Made by a program: the position numbers and the translations under genes. 64,000 nt of DNA from Vreelandella neptunia (GTDB taxonomy: Bacteria > Pseudomonadota > Gammaproteobacteria > Pseudomonadales > Halomonadaceae): the NCBI RefSeq assembly GCF_022489065.1, contig NZ_JAKVTW010000001.1, positions 744,001 to 808,000 on the forward strand, given 5' to 3'. Each line of letters opens with the position of its first letter. Position 1 is the first letter of the stretch. Under the pieces are notes generated by a model, which was given only the letters and a program-made list of their open reading frames with translations, was not told the DNA's origin and ran no database searches. Of this stretch, positions 45,418 to 54,176 are shown one piece after another.

Positions 45418-46835
45418 TATCAATTCGGCGTTATCTACTTCGAACATTGGCCATTGCCATGGTTGTCGCCGGGGGGATTGCGGTTACCGCGGCTTATTTA
45501 ATTACCGATCACGAGCTAGAAGAAATTCTCGATACACAGCTTAGTCTGCATAGTCGTATTGTGGCTGGTCAACTCGACCCAAACGCGACCATTGACGACT
45601 ACGCTCGCTTGACTTTGCGCATGGGACTTCCAGAACATCCGGCACAACTATATCGCGACGGTATCGCAGTACCCTTGCCCGTGAGCAGCTCTGAATCAGG
45701 TCCCAAGCTTTACCACGAGGAAGAGCTTAAATTATTACTGGGTTTTTGGAATGCCGATGGCTCACCCAGACTGTTAGAGGGCAAATGGAATGATGCTGGT
45801 CCTTTCCCCGCGCCTTCAGAGGAGGGTTTTCGCTGGGAAAGCTACGATGGGCATCGGTGGCGGGTTTTCAGCATGTTTGACGTTGCCAGTGATACCTGGA
45901 TTAGCATGGGGCTGCGAGGTTCGTTTCATGATGAAGTGGTGGAACGTATCACCTGGAACAATTTATTGCCGATGCTCTTTCTGCTGCCACTCCTCCTTTG
46001 GCTGATGAGTCGCATTATCCGCCGGGGTATTGCGCCGATTCAAGCGCTTTCCAGCCAAGTACAAGGCCGCTCTGCCCACGATCTGCGTCAAATCGATAAC
46101 GCGGTTCCTCAAGAGCTTAATGGATTACGTCAATCGCTAAACGACTTTATCGCCCGGTTGAAAGAAACGTTAGAGCGCGAGCGGCGCTTCACTGCAGATG
46201 CAGCCCATGAATTACGCACGCCCTTGGCAGCGCTGAGAATCCACTTAGATAATGCGCAGGCAGGGGGAGAGCAATCATTACAAAAGGCTTATGTCGGGGT
46301 TGAGCGGCTTCAGCGGGTAGTAGAGCAGCTGCTTATTTTGGCTCGTTTGGATCAAGTTGCCATAACCCCACCGGCCACTATCGATCTCTATCCGATTATT
46401 GCTGAGTTGGTAGCCGAGTTGTGGCCACTCGCTGAAGAACGAGATCAGCACTTGAGGCTAACAGGCTTAACCCGGTTGGAAATTCGCGCCGACGAAATTG
46501 AGGTGGGAATTCTCTTTCGTAACCTACTGGATAACGCCTTGCGCTATACGCCAGAAAGCGGTCAAGTAGAGGTAGAGTTGGCGCTTTGGGAGGGTTTGCC
46601 TCAACTTACTGTGAGAGACACTGGCCCCGGACTCCCCGAGGCACTTTTGGATAAAGTCACTGAGCGCTTTAGGCGCGCTTCTGGCCAGGGTACTACCGGC
46701 AGCGGATTGGGATTGTCGATTGTCTCGGAGTTGGCTCAGCGCCAAAACGCACGCCTTACGCTTAGTAATCTTACGCCCAATGGCCTAGCGGTAAGCGTGA
46801 CGTGGCAGAAAACCAGCATCAAGACCGTTGATTAG
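45414..46835 (+). CDS. sensor histidine kinase (PmrB/QseC-like)
   Basis: A 473-residue inner-membrane kinase with helices at about 9-28 and 185-202. The periplasmic loop between them is about 155 residues, longer than in E. coli PmrB. A HAMP-like linker leads to ERRFTADAAHELRTPLAALRIHLDNA with phospho-acceptor His265. ATP-binding boxes are N (FRNLLDNALRYTPESG), G1 (VRDTGPGLPEALLD) and G2 (GSGLGLSIVSELAQRQ). It should phosphorylate the regulator encoded by the overlapping upstream gene. The stimulus is unknown; in related systems it is Fe(III), low pH or cationic peptides. Confidence 0.9.
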   Translation: MISIRRYLLRTLAIAMVVAGGIAVTAAYLITDHELEEILDTQLSLHSRIVAGQLDPNATIDDYARLTLRMGLPEHPAQLYRDGIAVPLPVSSSESGPKLYHEEELKLLLGFWNADGSPRLLEGKWNDAGPFPAPSEEGFRWESYDGHRWRVFSMFDVASDTWISMGLRGSFHDEVVERITWNNLLPMLFLLPLLLWLMSRIIRRGIAPIQALSSQVQGRSAHDLRQIDNAVPQELNGLRQSLNDFIARLKETLERERRFTADAAHELRTPLAALRIHLDNAQAGGEQSLQKAYVGVERLQRVVEQLLILARLDQVAITPPATIDLYPIIAELVAELWPLAEERDQHLRLTGLTRLEIRADEIEVGILFRNLLDNALRYTPESGQVEVELALWEGLPQLTVRDTGPGLPEALLDKVTERFRRASGQGTTGSGLGLSIVSELAQRQNARLTLSNLTPNGLAVSVTWQKTSIKTVD

Positions 46836-46863
46836 CTTGCTGGCCTTGGGTGTGGATATGAGG

Positions 46864-48087
46864 CTACGGATGACTAGCGCCATGAGACGGGAAGGGGGCA
46901 TGCACTCCCGTGGTTAGCCGGTGCGTCGCACCGGCCATCACGATCTCTTCATCAGTGGGAATGACCAGCACGTCAACGCTTGATGCCGCCGAACTGATGC
47001 GGACGGCATCGCGTTCGTTGGCGTCAGTGTCCAACGCCACCCCCATCCATTCGAGCTGCTGACAGATAAGACGACGGACCAGTGCCGAGTGCTCGCCAAT
47101 ACCGGCGGTGAACACGATGGTATCGAGCCCCTTGATGGCGGCTGCCAGCATGGCCAGTTCGCCTGCCGCGCGATAGCAAAACAGCTCGATGGCCTCGCGC
47201 GCTTCGACAGCAGGGCTTGATTGCAATATCGCCATATCATTACTGATACCCGATACGCCTAACAGCCCCGACGTTTCATAAAGTAGGTGCCCGACCTCCT
47301 GAGTGGTCATCCCCAAACAGTCAAGCAGATGCAAGAGAACGCCGGGGTCAATGGTGCCGCAGCGCTGGCCCATCATGAGCCCATCAAGTGCAGTGAAGCC
47401 CATGCTAGTAGCCACGCTGCGGCGAGCCTGCATGGCACACATGCTGGCGCCATTGCCTAAGTGAGCCACGATAACGCGTCCATCCGCCCTGGCGCCGAGA
47501 TGGTGAGGCAGTGTGCTGGCAATGTAGTCGTAGGACAGACCGTGAAAGCCATAGCGAATAATCCCCGCATCGGTCAGTGCGCGCGGCAGTGCGAACAGCT
47601 GGGCAAGCCGGTCTTGGGTGCGGTGAAAGCTGGTGTCAAAGCAGGCGACCTGAGGCAGACCGGGGAGAGCAGCGGCCACGGCGCGAATCGCCTTTACATT
47701 GTGGACTTGATGAAGCGGCGCCAGCGGTTCGAGGGTTGTCAGTTCATCAAGCAGGGCCTCAGTCACCCTGGCGGGGCCGGTGTGGTGGCGCCCGCCGTGT
47801 ACGACGCGGTGACCGGCCGCGAGGATATTGACACCTCCACGGTGATTTTTTAGCCACTCAAGCAGCGTAGGGATCAGGTCATCAAGCGCTGCCCCAGCGT
47901 CGACAGACATACCTTCGCTTGGCGATAGGGCGCGGCCTTCGCCATCACGCGCTGAAAACACACAGCGGCTGCCAATACCCGCAATCTTGCCTCGCAAAAG
48001 GGCCGCCGTAGGGTTGGATGTCTCTGGGTAGAGGGCAAACTTGAGGCTCGATGACCCCGCATTCACCACCAGAATCGCGTCTGTCAT
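46864..48087 (-). CDS. ackA: acetate/propionate kinase
   Basis: A 407-residue acetokinase converting acetyl phosphate and ADP to acetate and ATP, or the reverse. Motifs: ILVVNAGSSSLKFALYP, GHRVVHGGRHHTGP (substrate-binding Arg), PLAPLHQVHN, ACFDTSFHRTQ (catalytic Asp), VIVAHLGNGASMCA and FTAGIGEHSALVR. The start overlaps the upstream phosphotransacetylase fusion gene by 4 bp (ATGA), so the two enzymes are made together. It is the last gene of the phaC operon. Confidence 0.94.
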   Translation of the reverse strand: MTDAILVVNAGSSSLKFALYPETSNPTAALLRGKIAGIGSRCVFSARDGEGRALSPSEGMSVDAGAALDDLIPTLLEWLKNHRGGVNILAAGHRVVHGGRHHTGPARVTEALLDELTTLEPLAPLHQVHNVKAIRAVAAALPGLPQVACFDTSFHRTQDRLAQLFALPRALTDAGIIRYGFHGLSYDYIASTLPHHLGARADGRVIVAHLGNGASMCAMQARRSVATSMGFTALDGLMMGQRCGTIDPGVLLHLLDCLGMTTQEVGHLLYETSGLLGVSGISNDMAILQSSPAVEAREAIELFCYRAAGELAMLAAAIKGLDTIVFTAGIGEHSALVRRLICQQLEWMGVALDTDANERDAVRISSAASSVDVLVIPTDEEIVMAGATHRLTTGVHAPFPSHGASHP

Positions 48088-49523
48088 GGCGCTGTTTTCT
48101 CCCCGCTAGTGCCATTGTTCCCGTTGTTGATAAAGCACTGTGCCAGGGCACATGAGGCCAGTCGCGCCATCGGGCTATCTGCTCGGCTGGTCAGAATAAT
48201 CGGCACGCGCGCGCCCAGCACAATGCCCGCCGCATCAGCACCGGCCAAATAGATCAACTGCTTTGCCATCATGTTCGCTGCTTCGAGATCAGGGGCGACC
48301 AGTATGTCGGCATCACCCGCCACGTCAGACACGATCCCCTTGGTGGCGGCTGCCGAGGCAGAAATGGCGTTGTCGAAAGCCAGCGGCCCATCGAGCAAAC
48401 CGCCGGTGATTTGCCCTCGATCGGCCATTTTGCACAGCGCTGCAGCATCCAGCGTTGAAGTGATGTGTGGGTTGACGGTTTCGACCGCAGATAATATCGC
48501 CACCTTGGGTTGTGGGATGCCTAGGGTATGCGCAAGATCAATGGCGTTCTGCACAATGTCACGCTTAGTCCCGATATCAGGGTAGATATTAATGGCCGCA
48601 TCGGTGATGAAGAGGGGCTTGGGGTAGGGAGGGACATCCAGCACATAGATATGGCTCATCCGTCGTTCAGTGCGCAGGCCCGTGTCGGTGTTCACGACCG
48701 CGTTCATGAGTTCGTCAGTATGCAGCGACCCCTTCATGAGCGCGGCCACGTGCGAGGCCCGGACAAGCGCCACGGCCGCATCCGCGGCGGCATGACTATG
48801 CGCCGCATCAATGATCTCTATGCCATCCAGGCTCTCCCCGGCAGCCTTGGCCGCTGCGTGAATCTTGGCCGTGGGGCCCACCAGGATGGGCACAATCATG
48901 CCTTGGCGAGCGGCTTCCAGCGCACCAGTGATCGACAGTTCATCGCAGGGGTGAACGACAGCGGTACGGATGGGGGGGAGGTGATGCGTTGCCGCGATCA
49001 GCTTGGCATATTGTGCGCCTTGCACGTGCAGGTGTACTTCTGGCAACACAATTCGAGGGCGGCGCACTTTTTCACGCGGTGCGATGACTTCCGCGGTGCC
49101 GTTGATCACCAGCGTGTTGTGCTCGTTGAAGCACGTGCAGGCCAGGGTCAAGCGGCCTTTGGGGTGTTTCTCGGTGACTTCCACTCTCACTTTGACCGTA
49201 TCGCCTAGGCCGACCGGGGCCATAAATTGCAGGCTCTGAGTAAGGAAAATGGTCCCGGGGCCGGGTAGCTGAGTGCCCAGAACCGCCGAGATCAAAGCAC
49301 CGCCCCACATGCCATGGGCAATGACCCCATGAAACATATCGGTTTTTGCGTATTCCACATCAACGTGGGCGGGGTTAACGTCGCCTGACATGACCGCAAA
49401 GAGTTCAATATCCTGCGTTTTTAACGTCCGGGTCAGTTGTGCGCTGTCCCCGACCGAAATCTCGTCGTAGGTTTTGTTCTCTATATAGGTAGGTGTCGCC
49501 TCGACATGCTCACGCTCGGACAT
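48084..49523 (-). CDS. bifunctional MaoC enoyl-CoA hydratase / phosphate acetyltransferase
   Basis: A 479-residue fusion; ATG 49523 has GGAGG five bases upstream. The N-terminal domain (about 1-140) is a MaoC/PhaJ-like hot-dog fold: SGDVNPAHVDVEYAKTDMFHGVIAHGMWGG with the hydratase Asp and His. The C-terminal domain (about 165-470) is a phosphotransacetylase/phosphotransbutyrylase: AAVHPCDE-like region, LMKGSLHTDELMNAV, LFITDAAINIYPDI and ILVAPDLEAANMMAKQLIYLAGADAAGIVLGARVPIILTSRAD. With ackA downstream it couples acyl-CoA turnover to acyl phosphate and ATP; with phaC upstream it may supply (R)-3-hydroxyacyl-CoA. Confidence 0.9.
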   Translation of the reverse strand: MSEREHVEATPTYIENKTYDEISVGDSAQLTRTLKTQDIELFAVMSGDVNPAHVDVEYAKTDMFHGVIAHGMWGGALISAVLGTQLPGPGTIFLTQSLQFMAPVGLGDTVKVRVEVTEKHPKGRLTLACTCFNEHNTLVINGTAEVIAPREKVRRPRIVLPEVHLHVQGAQYAKLIAATHHLPPIRTAVVHPCDELSITGALEAARQGMIVPILVGPTAKIHAAAKAAGESLDGIEIIDAAHSHAAADAAVALVRASHVAALMKGSLHTDELMNAVVNTDTGLRTERRMSHIYVLDVPPYPKPLFITDAAINIYPDIGTKRDIVQNAIDLAHTLGIPQPKVAILSAVETVNPHITSTLDAAALCKMADRGQITGGLLDGPLAFDNAISASAAATKGIVSDVAGDADILVAPDLEAANMMAKQLIYLAGADAAGIVLGARVPIILTSRADSPMARLASCALAQCFINNGNNGTSGEKTAP

Positions 49524-50328
49524 GAAAACCTCCATCTACATAGGCGGTATCGCCTGACACGCAGCGTGCGTTATCACTGGAAAGCATTACCGCCATATGG
49601 CCGACATCCTCAATCGTCACCAGCGTTTGTTCCGGCGCCCGCAACCGCGCTGCGTCTATGAGCTCATCGAAGTGCGCAATCCCAGAGCCCGCTCTGGTGT
49701 TAAGCGGGCCTGGCGAGATTGCGTTGACGCGAATTCGTTTGGGGCCCAGCTCAACGGCCAGCGAACGCATGGTGCCCTCCAGCGCCGCTTTGACGGGCCC
49801 CATTATGTTGTAATGATCGATGACTTTCTCACCCCCGTAGTAGGTCATGGTCAGGATTGAGCCACCCTGTACCATCAGTGGCTCGGCCAGGCGTGCCATA
49901 CGTATCAGTGAGTGGACGGAAATATCCATGGCCTGGGCAAAGCCAGCGCGTGAACAATCGGTGACGCGCCCGTGCAGATCCCCGGCAGGACAATAAGCGA
50001 TGGAGTGGACCAGGATGTCGAGTCGTCCCCAGCGCTTTGCAATGGCGGCAAAGACCGCCTCCATTTCGCCCTCAACGTCTACGTCCATGGGCAGCAGCAA
50101 CGCCGCGCCGATGGCATCAGCCACGGGCATCACAAAAGGCTTTGCCTTTTCAGTGGCATAGGTCAGCGCAACGTCGGCACCCGCTAAGCGAAACGCTTGC
50201 GCGCAGCCGGTGGCGATGGAGTGCTCGTTGGCGACACCGACCACCAGCGCGACCTTGTCTTTAAGAGCAAGCGCTGGAAGCGCATCGTCTTTGCGATCAT
50301 TTTCCAGGCCGTTGTGGAGGGCGGTCAT
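49510..50328 (-). CDS. FabI-like enoyl reductase (SDR family)
   Basis: A 272-residue short-chain reductase. The ATG overlaps the phaC stop by 4 bp. The nucleotide-binding region KDKVALVVGVANEHSIATGCAQAF resembles FabI (GxxxxxSIAxG), and LDILVHSIAYCPAGDL and the YNIMGPVKAALEGTMRSLAVELGPKRIRVNAISPGPLNTRA segment give the Tyr-x6-Lys active site. FabI reduces trans-2-enoyl-ACP. In this operon it may act on enoyl-CoA/ACP made by the MaoC domain next door. It is probably not the housekeeping FabI, because it is embedded in a PHA/acetate operon. Confidence 0.85.
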   Translation of the reverse strand: MTALHNGLENDRKDDALPALALKDKVALVVGVANEHSIATGCAQAFRLAGADVALTYATEKAKPFVMPVADAIGAALLLPMDVDVEGEMEAVFAAIAKRWGRLDILVHSIAYCPAGDLHGRVTDCSRAGFAQAMDISVHSLIRMARLAEPLMVQGGSILTMTYYGGEKVIDHYNIMGPVKAALEGTMRSLAVELGPKRIRVNAISPGPLNTRAGSGIAHFDELIDAARLRAPEQTLVTIEDVGHMAVMLSSDNARCVSGDTAYVDGGFHVRA

Positions 50329-52136
50329 GTTTGCTTCACATAGGTGCCAGGCGCATCGCACAGTGCCGCATAGCGGCCTGAGCGGGCACCCAGTGGGGGA
50401 GGCGCGACGGGATCGCCCGACTGTTTTTCAAGCCAATGAGTGAACGCAGGCCACCACGATCCCGCCTGTGTCTCGGTATCTGAGCACCAGGTATCAGGTG
50501 AACGGTAAGAGGCATCTGCATCGGTGTCGGCGATGCGAAAATGGCGGTCGTGATGACCAGGTTCCGACACAATCCCCGCATTGTGCCCGCCACTGGTGAG
50601 CACGAAGGTCACATCAGCATCCACTAACAGGTGAAGTTTGTAGACGGAACGCCAGGGCGCCACATGATCGTCTTCAGTGCCAACGGCAAAGATGGGGGCA
50701 CGAATATCGGTAACCGCAATCGCTTTGTTATCTACCTGGTAGCGACCTTCGGCCAGGTCATTGTTCAGGAACAGCCAGCGTAGGTACTCTGAATGCATCC
50801 GGGAGGGCATACGCGTTGCGTCCGCATTCCACGCCATCAGGTCGAAGGAGTGGCCCTGCAATCCCAGCAAATAACGCTGAATGGCAGGGGCCCAGATCAA
50901 ATCGCGAGCGCGCAATAAGGCGAAGGCGCCGGCCATCTGATCCGATGACAGATAGCCGGTCTGAGACATCATGTCTTCGATCATGGTCACCTGGGAGTCG
51001 TTGATGAACAGACGCAACGGTCCCGCCTCGGTGAAATCGATTTGAGCGGCCAGAAAAGTGACGGTCGCGAAACGCTCATCGCCGTCGCGCGCCATCGTTG
51101 CCGCTGCGATAGCCAGAAGCGTTCCACCTAAACAATACCCGACGGCATGGAGTTTGGGAGCATGGGTGATCGCTTGAACGGCATCGATGGCTTCCATAAT
51201 GCCCAGCTGACGATACTCTTCCATGCCGAGGTCACGGTCTTCTGCGTCGGGATTCTTCCAAGAGACGATGAAAACGGTGAAGCCCTGAGCCACCAAAAAT
51301 TTAACCAGTGAATTCGTCGCTGACAAATCAAGAATGTAGTACTTCATGATCCAGGCTGGCACGATGAAAATCGGTTCAGGGCGCACCGTGTCGGTGCTGG
51401 GCGTGTATTGAATTAACTCTATCAAATCGTTACGAAAGACGACCTTGCCGGGGGTGATCGCAAGATTGCGCCCTACTTCAAAGGGCTGCGGGCCCGCTGG
51501 CTGTGCTTTGCCGGTCTTGCGGTAGACATCCTCGGCCAGTTGCTTGGCACCACGCACAACGTTTTGGCCCTTCTCCTCCACTGTAGCGGCGATGACTTGC
51601 GGATTGGTAAAGGCAAAATTGGACGGCGAGGCTGTGTCAATCATAAGGCCGGTGACAAACGCCATGAGGTCTTCATGCGCAGGGGCCACGCCATGAACCC
51701 CGGTCATGGCCTCTTGCCACCATTGCCAGTATTGGCGGTGCGCCTGCGACAAAATGTTAAAGGGGTATTGCCGCCAGCGTTGATCAGCAAATCGCCGGTC
51801 CAAGGTGTCGGGCTCGTCGCCTGATGCTTGGGAGGCCAACATTTGAGGTCCGCGCATTGGCGATGCGAGTACCTGTGTCCACAGCGTCTGCGCATTTCGC
51901 ATCGCTGAGGACATCAGCTGCAACTGCTTACCCGGTGAAACAGACAGGTGTACTGCCCAGTCCATCCACGCTTCTGCCAGCACTGAAGGGGCAAGTCCTG
52001 ACGTTGCTTTCGCCACTGCCCGGTGGGCGGACTGGTCGATGGTTTGATAAAAGTTCGATACCGAGTTGCTATCGACCGCTGTGCCGCTTTCGGTAACGGT
52101 CCTATCAGTATCCGAGGTTGCCGGACGTTTTAACAT
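50325..52136 (-). CDS. phaC: poly-3-hydroxyalkanoate synthase, class I type
   Basis: A 603-residue PHA polymerase. The N-terminal domain (about 1-230) includes QYPFNILSQAHRQYWQWWQEAM and RDVYRKTGKAQP-like segments. The alpha/beta-hydrolase core has the lipase-like box AVGYCLGGTLL with nucleophile Cys335, Asp in FAVGTEDDHVAPWRSVYKLH and His in TSGGHNAGIVSEPG. The class I type is inferred from length and absence of phaE or phaR. It polymerises hydroxyacyl-CoA into storage granules in the cytosol. It heads an operon with an enoyl reductase, a MaoC-Pta fusion and ackA. The canonical phaA and phaB are not here. Confidence 0.93.
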   Translation of the reverse strand: MLKRPATSDTDRTVTESGTAVDSNSVSNFYQTIDQSAHRAVAKATSGLAPSVLAEAWMDWAVHLSVSPGKQLQLMSSAMRNAQTLWTQVLASPMRGPQMLASQASGDEPDTLDRRFADQRWRQYPFNILSQAHRQYWQWWQEAMTGVHGVAPAHEDLMAFVTGLMIDTASPSNFAFTNPQVIAATVEEKGQNVVRGAKQLAEDVYRKTGKAQPAGPQPFEVGRNLAITPGKVVFRNDLIELIQYTPSTDTVRPEPIFIVPAWIMKYYILDLSATNSLVKFLVAQGFTVFIVSWKNPDAEDRDLGMEEYRQLGIMEAIDAVQAITHAPKLHAVGYCLGGTLLAIAAATMARDGDERFATVTFLAAQIDFTEAGPLRLFINDSQVTMIEDMMSQTGYLSSDQMAGAFALLRARDLIWAPAIQRYLLGLQGHSFDLMAWNADATRMPSRMHSEYLRWLFLNNDLAEGRYQVDNKAIAVTDIRAPIFAVGTEDDHVAPWRSVYKLHLLVDADVTFVLTSGGHNAGIVSEPGHHDRHFRIADTDADASYRSPDTWCSDTETQAGSWWPAFTHWLEKQSGDPVAPPPLGARSGRYAALCDAPGTYVKQT

Positions 52137-52465
52137 CGTTCCTCCCTTATGGATGGTAGCGCCGTTATTTCCACGCTATTCCACCCAAACTGTTCCACCC
52201 GCTAGATGAACAGAGGGTAGTCCTTGCTCGGATGTGAAAAGCTGATCAGCATCAGTTATACCGGCTAAAAGTCGGTGTTTTTTGCCGGCCTCTGGGCCGT
52301 CGCAGAGAGTTCCCTTCTGCCGGCCGTTTTCAGCTATCCTTGAGGCAACGGCTGCTTGTCATCAGGGGGCTTGTTACCAGGAGTGCGTGTTACCGAAGCG
52401 GCTCGTTACCTGGGGACTGGCGGTTTTTAGCCTTGAGCCCACCCCACCTGCCAGAGGCTCGCAAC
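52137..52465. other. 329-bp divergent gap between phaC and cbpA
   Basis: No gene is supported here. It should contain the phaC promoter and the cbpA promoter. The only notable structure is the set of GTTACC repeats at 52373-52410. Confidence 0.4.
52373..52410 (+). repeat. three GTTACC repeats with 16-bp period upstream of cbpA
   Basis: GTTACC starts at 52373, 52389 and 52405, exactly 16 bp apart, with a related GTCATC at 52358. They end 55 bp before the cbpA GTG. They may be regulator-binding sites. Confidence 0.35.
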
Positions 52466-53407
52466 GTGGAATTTAAGGATTACTATCAGGTGCTTGGGGT
52501 AGCGAAAGCCGCCACGGCCGATGAGGTCAAGAAGGCTTACCGCAAGCTGGCACGCCAGTTTCATCCCGATGTCAGCAAAGAGCCTGACGCCGAGCGGCGT
52601 ATGCAAGAGATCAACGAGGCCAAGGCGGTGCTGTCCGATCCGGAGAAGCGTCTTGCCTATGACCAGTTGGCTGAGCAGCATCATGCTGGCCAGGATTTCC
52701 AACCATCGCCGGAGTGGGATGCGGGGTTCGAGTACCGTGGGCGTGGGTTTGAGGAGGCTGATCTTGGTGAGTTCAGTGACTTCTTCGCCAACCTGTTTGG
52801 CCAGAGCGGTCGGGGCGGGCGAGGGGGGCGCGATTATCAAATGCGTGGCGAGGATCGTCATGCCAAAGTCGTCATTGATCTTGAGGATGCTTACCACGGT
52901 GCTGTTCGGGCGATGACGCTGCAGGTGCCGCAGGTCGATGCTCAGGGGCGTGTCGCTTCGCGCGCGCACACCCTCAATGTGCGAATACCGAAGGGCGTGA
53001 AAGCGGGCCAGCATATTCGACTCTCGGGGCAAGGCAGCCCAGGGGTCGGTGGCGGGCCAGCGGGTGACCTGTTTCTTGAAATCCACTTTACCCCGGATCC
53101 GCGTTACCAGATCGAAGGGCGGGACATTCACCAAAAGGTGCCGGTGACGCCCTGGGAAGCAGCGCTGGGGGCCAGTATCGAAACGTCGACGCCGTCGGGA
53201 GTGGTGAAAGTCAAAGTGCCCGCTGGCTCGCAGTCCGGACGCCGGTTGCGTCTGAAGGGGCGCGGTATTCCAGGGGCTGAGCCCGGTGATCTTTATATTA
53301 CGCTAGAGGTCGTGCTGCCTCCGGCCAATACCGACAAGGCGCGGGAACTTTACGAGACCATGGCGCGAGAGCTTGCTTTCGATCCGCGTCAACGCACGGG
53401 AGGCTAG
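52466..53407 (+). CDS. cbpA: DnaJ-class co-chaperone CbpA
   Basis: A 313-residue protein starting at GTG 52466, with AGAGG eight bases upstream and the family N-terminus EFKDYYQVLGV; the longer frame has no support. The J-domain (1-70) has the HPD motif at 33-35. A Gly-rich linker (GRGGRGGRD) follows, and the C-terminal DnaJ substrate-binding domains contain LNVRIPKGVKAGQHIRLSGQG and VKVPAGSQSGRRLRLKGRGIPG. There is no zinc-finger domain, as in CbpA. It stimulates DnaK under stress. cbpM follows 3 bp later. Confidence 0.94.
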   Translation: MEFKDYYQVLGVAKAATADEVKKAYRKLARQFHPDVSKEPDAERRMQEINEAKAVLSDPEKRLAYDQLAEQHHAGQDFQPSPEWDAGFEYRGRGFEEADLGEFSDFFANLFGQSGRGGRGGRDYQMRGEDRHAKVVIDLEDAYHGAVRAMTLQVPQVDAQGRVASRAHTLNVRIPKGVKAGQHIRLSGQGSPGVGGGPAGDLFLEIHFTPDPRYQIEGRDIHQKVPVTPWEAALGASIETSTPSGVVKVKVPAGSQSGRRLRLKGRGIPGAEPGDLYITLEVVLPPANTDKARELYETMARELAFDPRQRTGG

Positions 53408-53410
53408 GCT

Positions 53411-53725
53411 ATGACACAGCAGAATATTGCCAGCGGTGAGCTGGTCGATGAAGCGACCCTGACGCTCGACGAGTTGGCGCGCGCATGCTCGGTAGAAACC
53501 AACTGGGTCATTGAGCGCATCGAGAGCGGCCTGTTGGCGGATGGCTCGCCTTACGTGGCGAGTTGGCGTTTTACCAGCCATGATCTGACGCGCGCTCGAC
53601 GCATGTATCGGTTGGAGCGTGACTTCGAGGCCGCCCCTGAGCTTGCCGCCCTGGCAACCGACCTGATCGAAGAGAACCAGCGTCTCAAGAGCCGGTTACG
53701 CGCCGCCGAACTAAGGGATACGTAA
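53411..53725 (+). CDS. cbpM: chaperone modulator CbpM
   Basis: A 104-residue MerR-like protein. The N-terminal part (LTLDELARACSVETNWVIERIESGLL) forms the CbpM-type HTH-like fold and the C-terminal part (LEIEENQRLKSRLRAAEL-like coiled segment IEENQRLKSRLRAAE) is helical. CbpM binds and inhibits the J-domain of CbpA. Gene order and the 3-bp spacing match the cbpAM operon. Confidence 0.9.
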   Translation: MTQQNIASGELVDEATLTLDELARACSVETNWVIERIESGLLADGSPYVASWRFTSHDLTRARRMYRLERDFEAAPELAALATDLIEENQRLKSRLRAAELRDT

Positions 53726-53772
53726 TAGGCGACATCTAGACGGAGAGCGCTGACGCTGCGCGACCCGCTGTT

Positions 53773-54021
53773 TCAAACCCGCCGTACCGAGTTGCCGCCG
53801 CTGATGATGGCGTTGATTAACGCGGCCACCCCCACGTGCGTCTCCGACTCGTCATCCAGGCCCACTGCATTCTCATGGGTGTTGGCGGCATCCGTGAGCA
53901 CACCGATGATTTCGCTTTCCGATAATAGCTGGTGATCATTGATGGCCAGCAACAGCGATTCGCAGATAGCCAGTGCGGCCAACCCTGCGTACTCCTTATC
54001 TTTTGATAGATGATGTGACAT
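53773..54021 (-). CDS. small acidic protein of unknown function
   Basis: An 82-residue soluble protein with GGAGA eight bases before the ATG. It is helical (YAGLAALAICESLLLAINDHQLLSESEIIGVLTDAA) with Asp/Glu/His-rich stretches. No family is recognised. It sits between cbpM and the Crp/Fnr gene, reading opposite to both, and so has its own promoter in the gap upstream of the regulator gene. Confidence 0.55.
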   Translation of the reverse strand: MSHHLSKDKEYAGLAALAICESLLLAINDHQLLSESEIIGVLTDAANTHENAVGLDDESETHVGVAALINAIISGGNSVRRV

Positions 54022-54176
54022 CTGAATTTCTCCATTCCGTTAAGTGGCGAGGGTTTAAACAATGCGTCTCCCACATGCGTAGCAGCAGATTGACACAAAG
54101 CCCGTTATGCTGAGCTAATCGAAAGCAGTCAGCGCTTTGGACTTTTGCTCTTTTTTTTCTCCCATTGGGAAACGTT

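Noticed and set aside
52340-52465. Upstream extension of cbpA
   Set aside because: It includes the GTTACC array and lacks similarity to the J-domain start; the GTG at 52466 fits the family.
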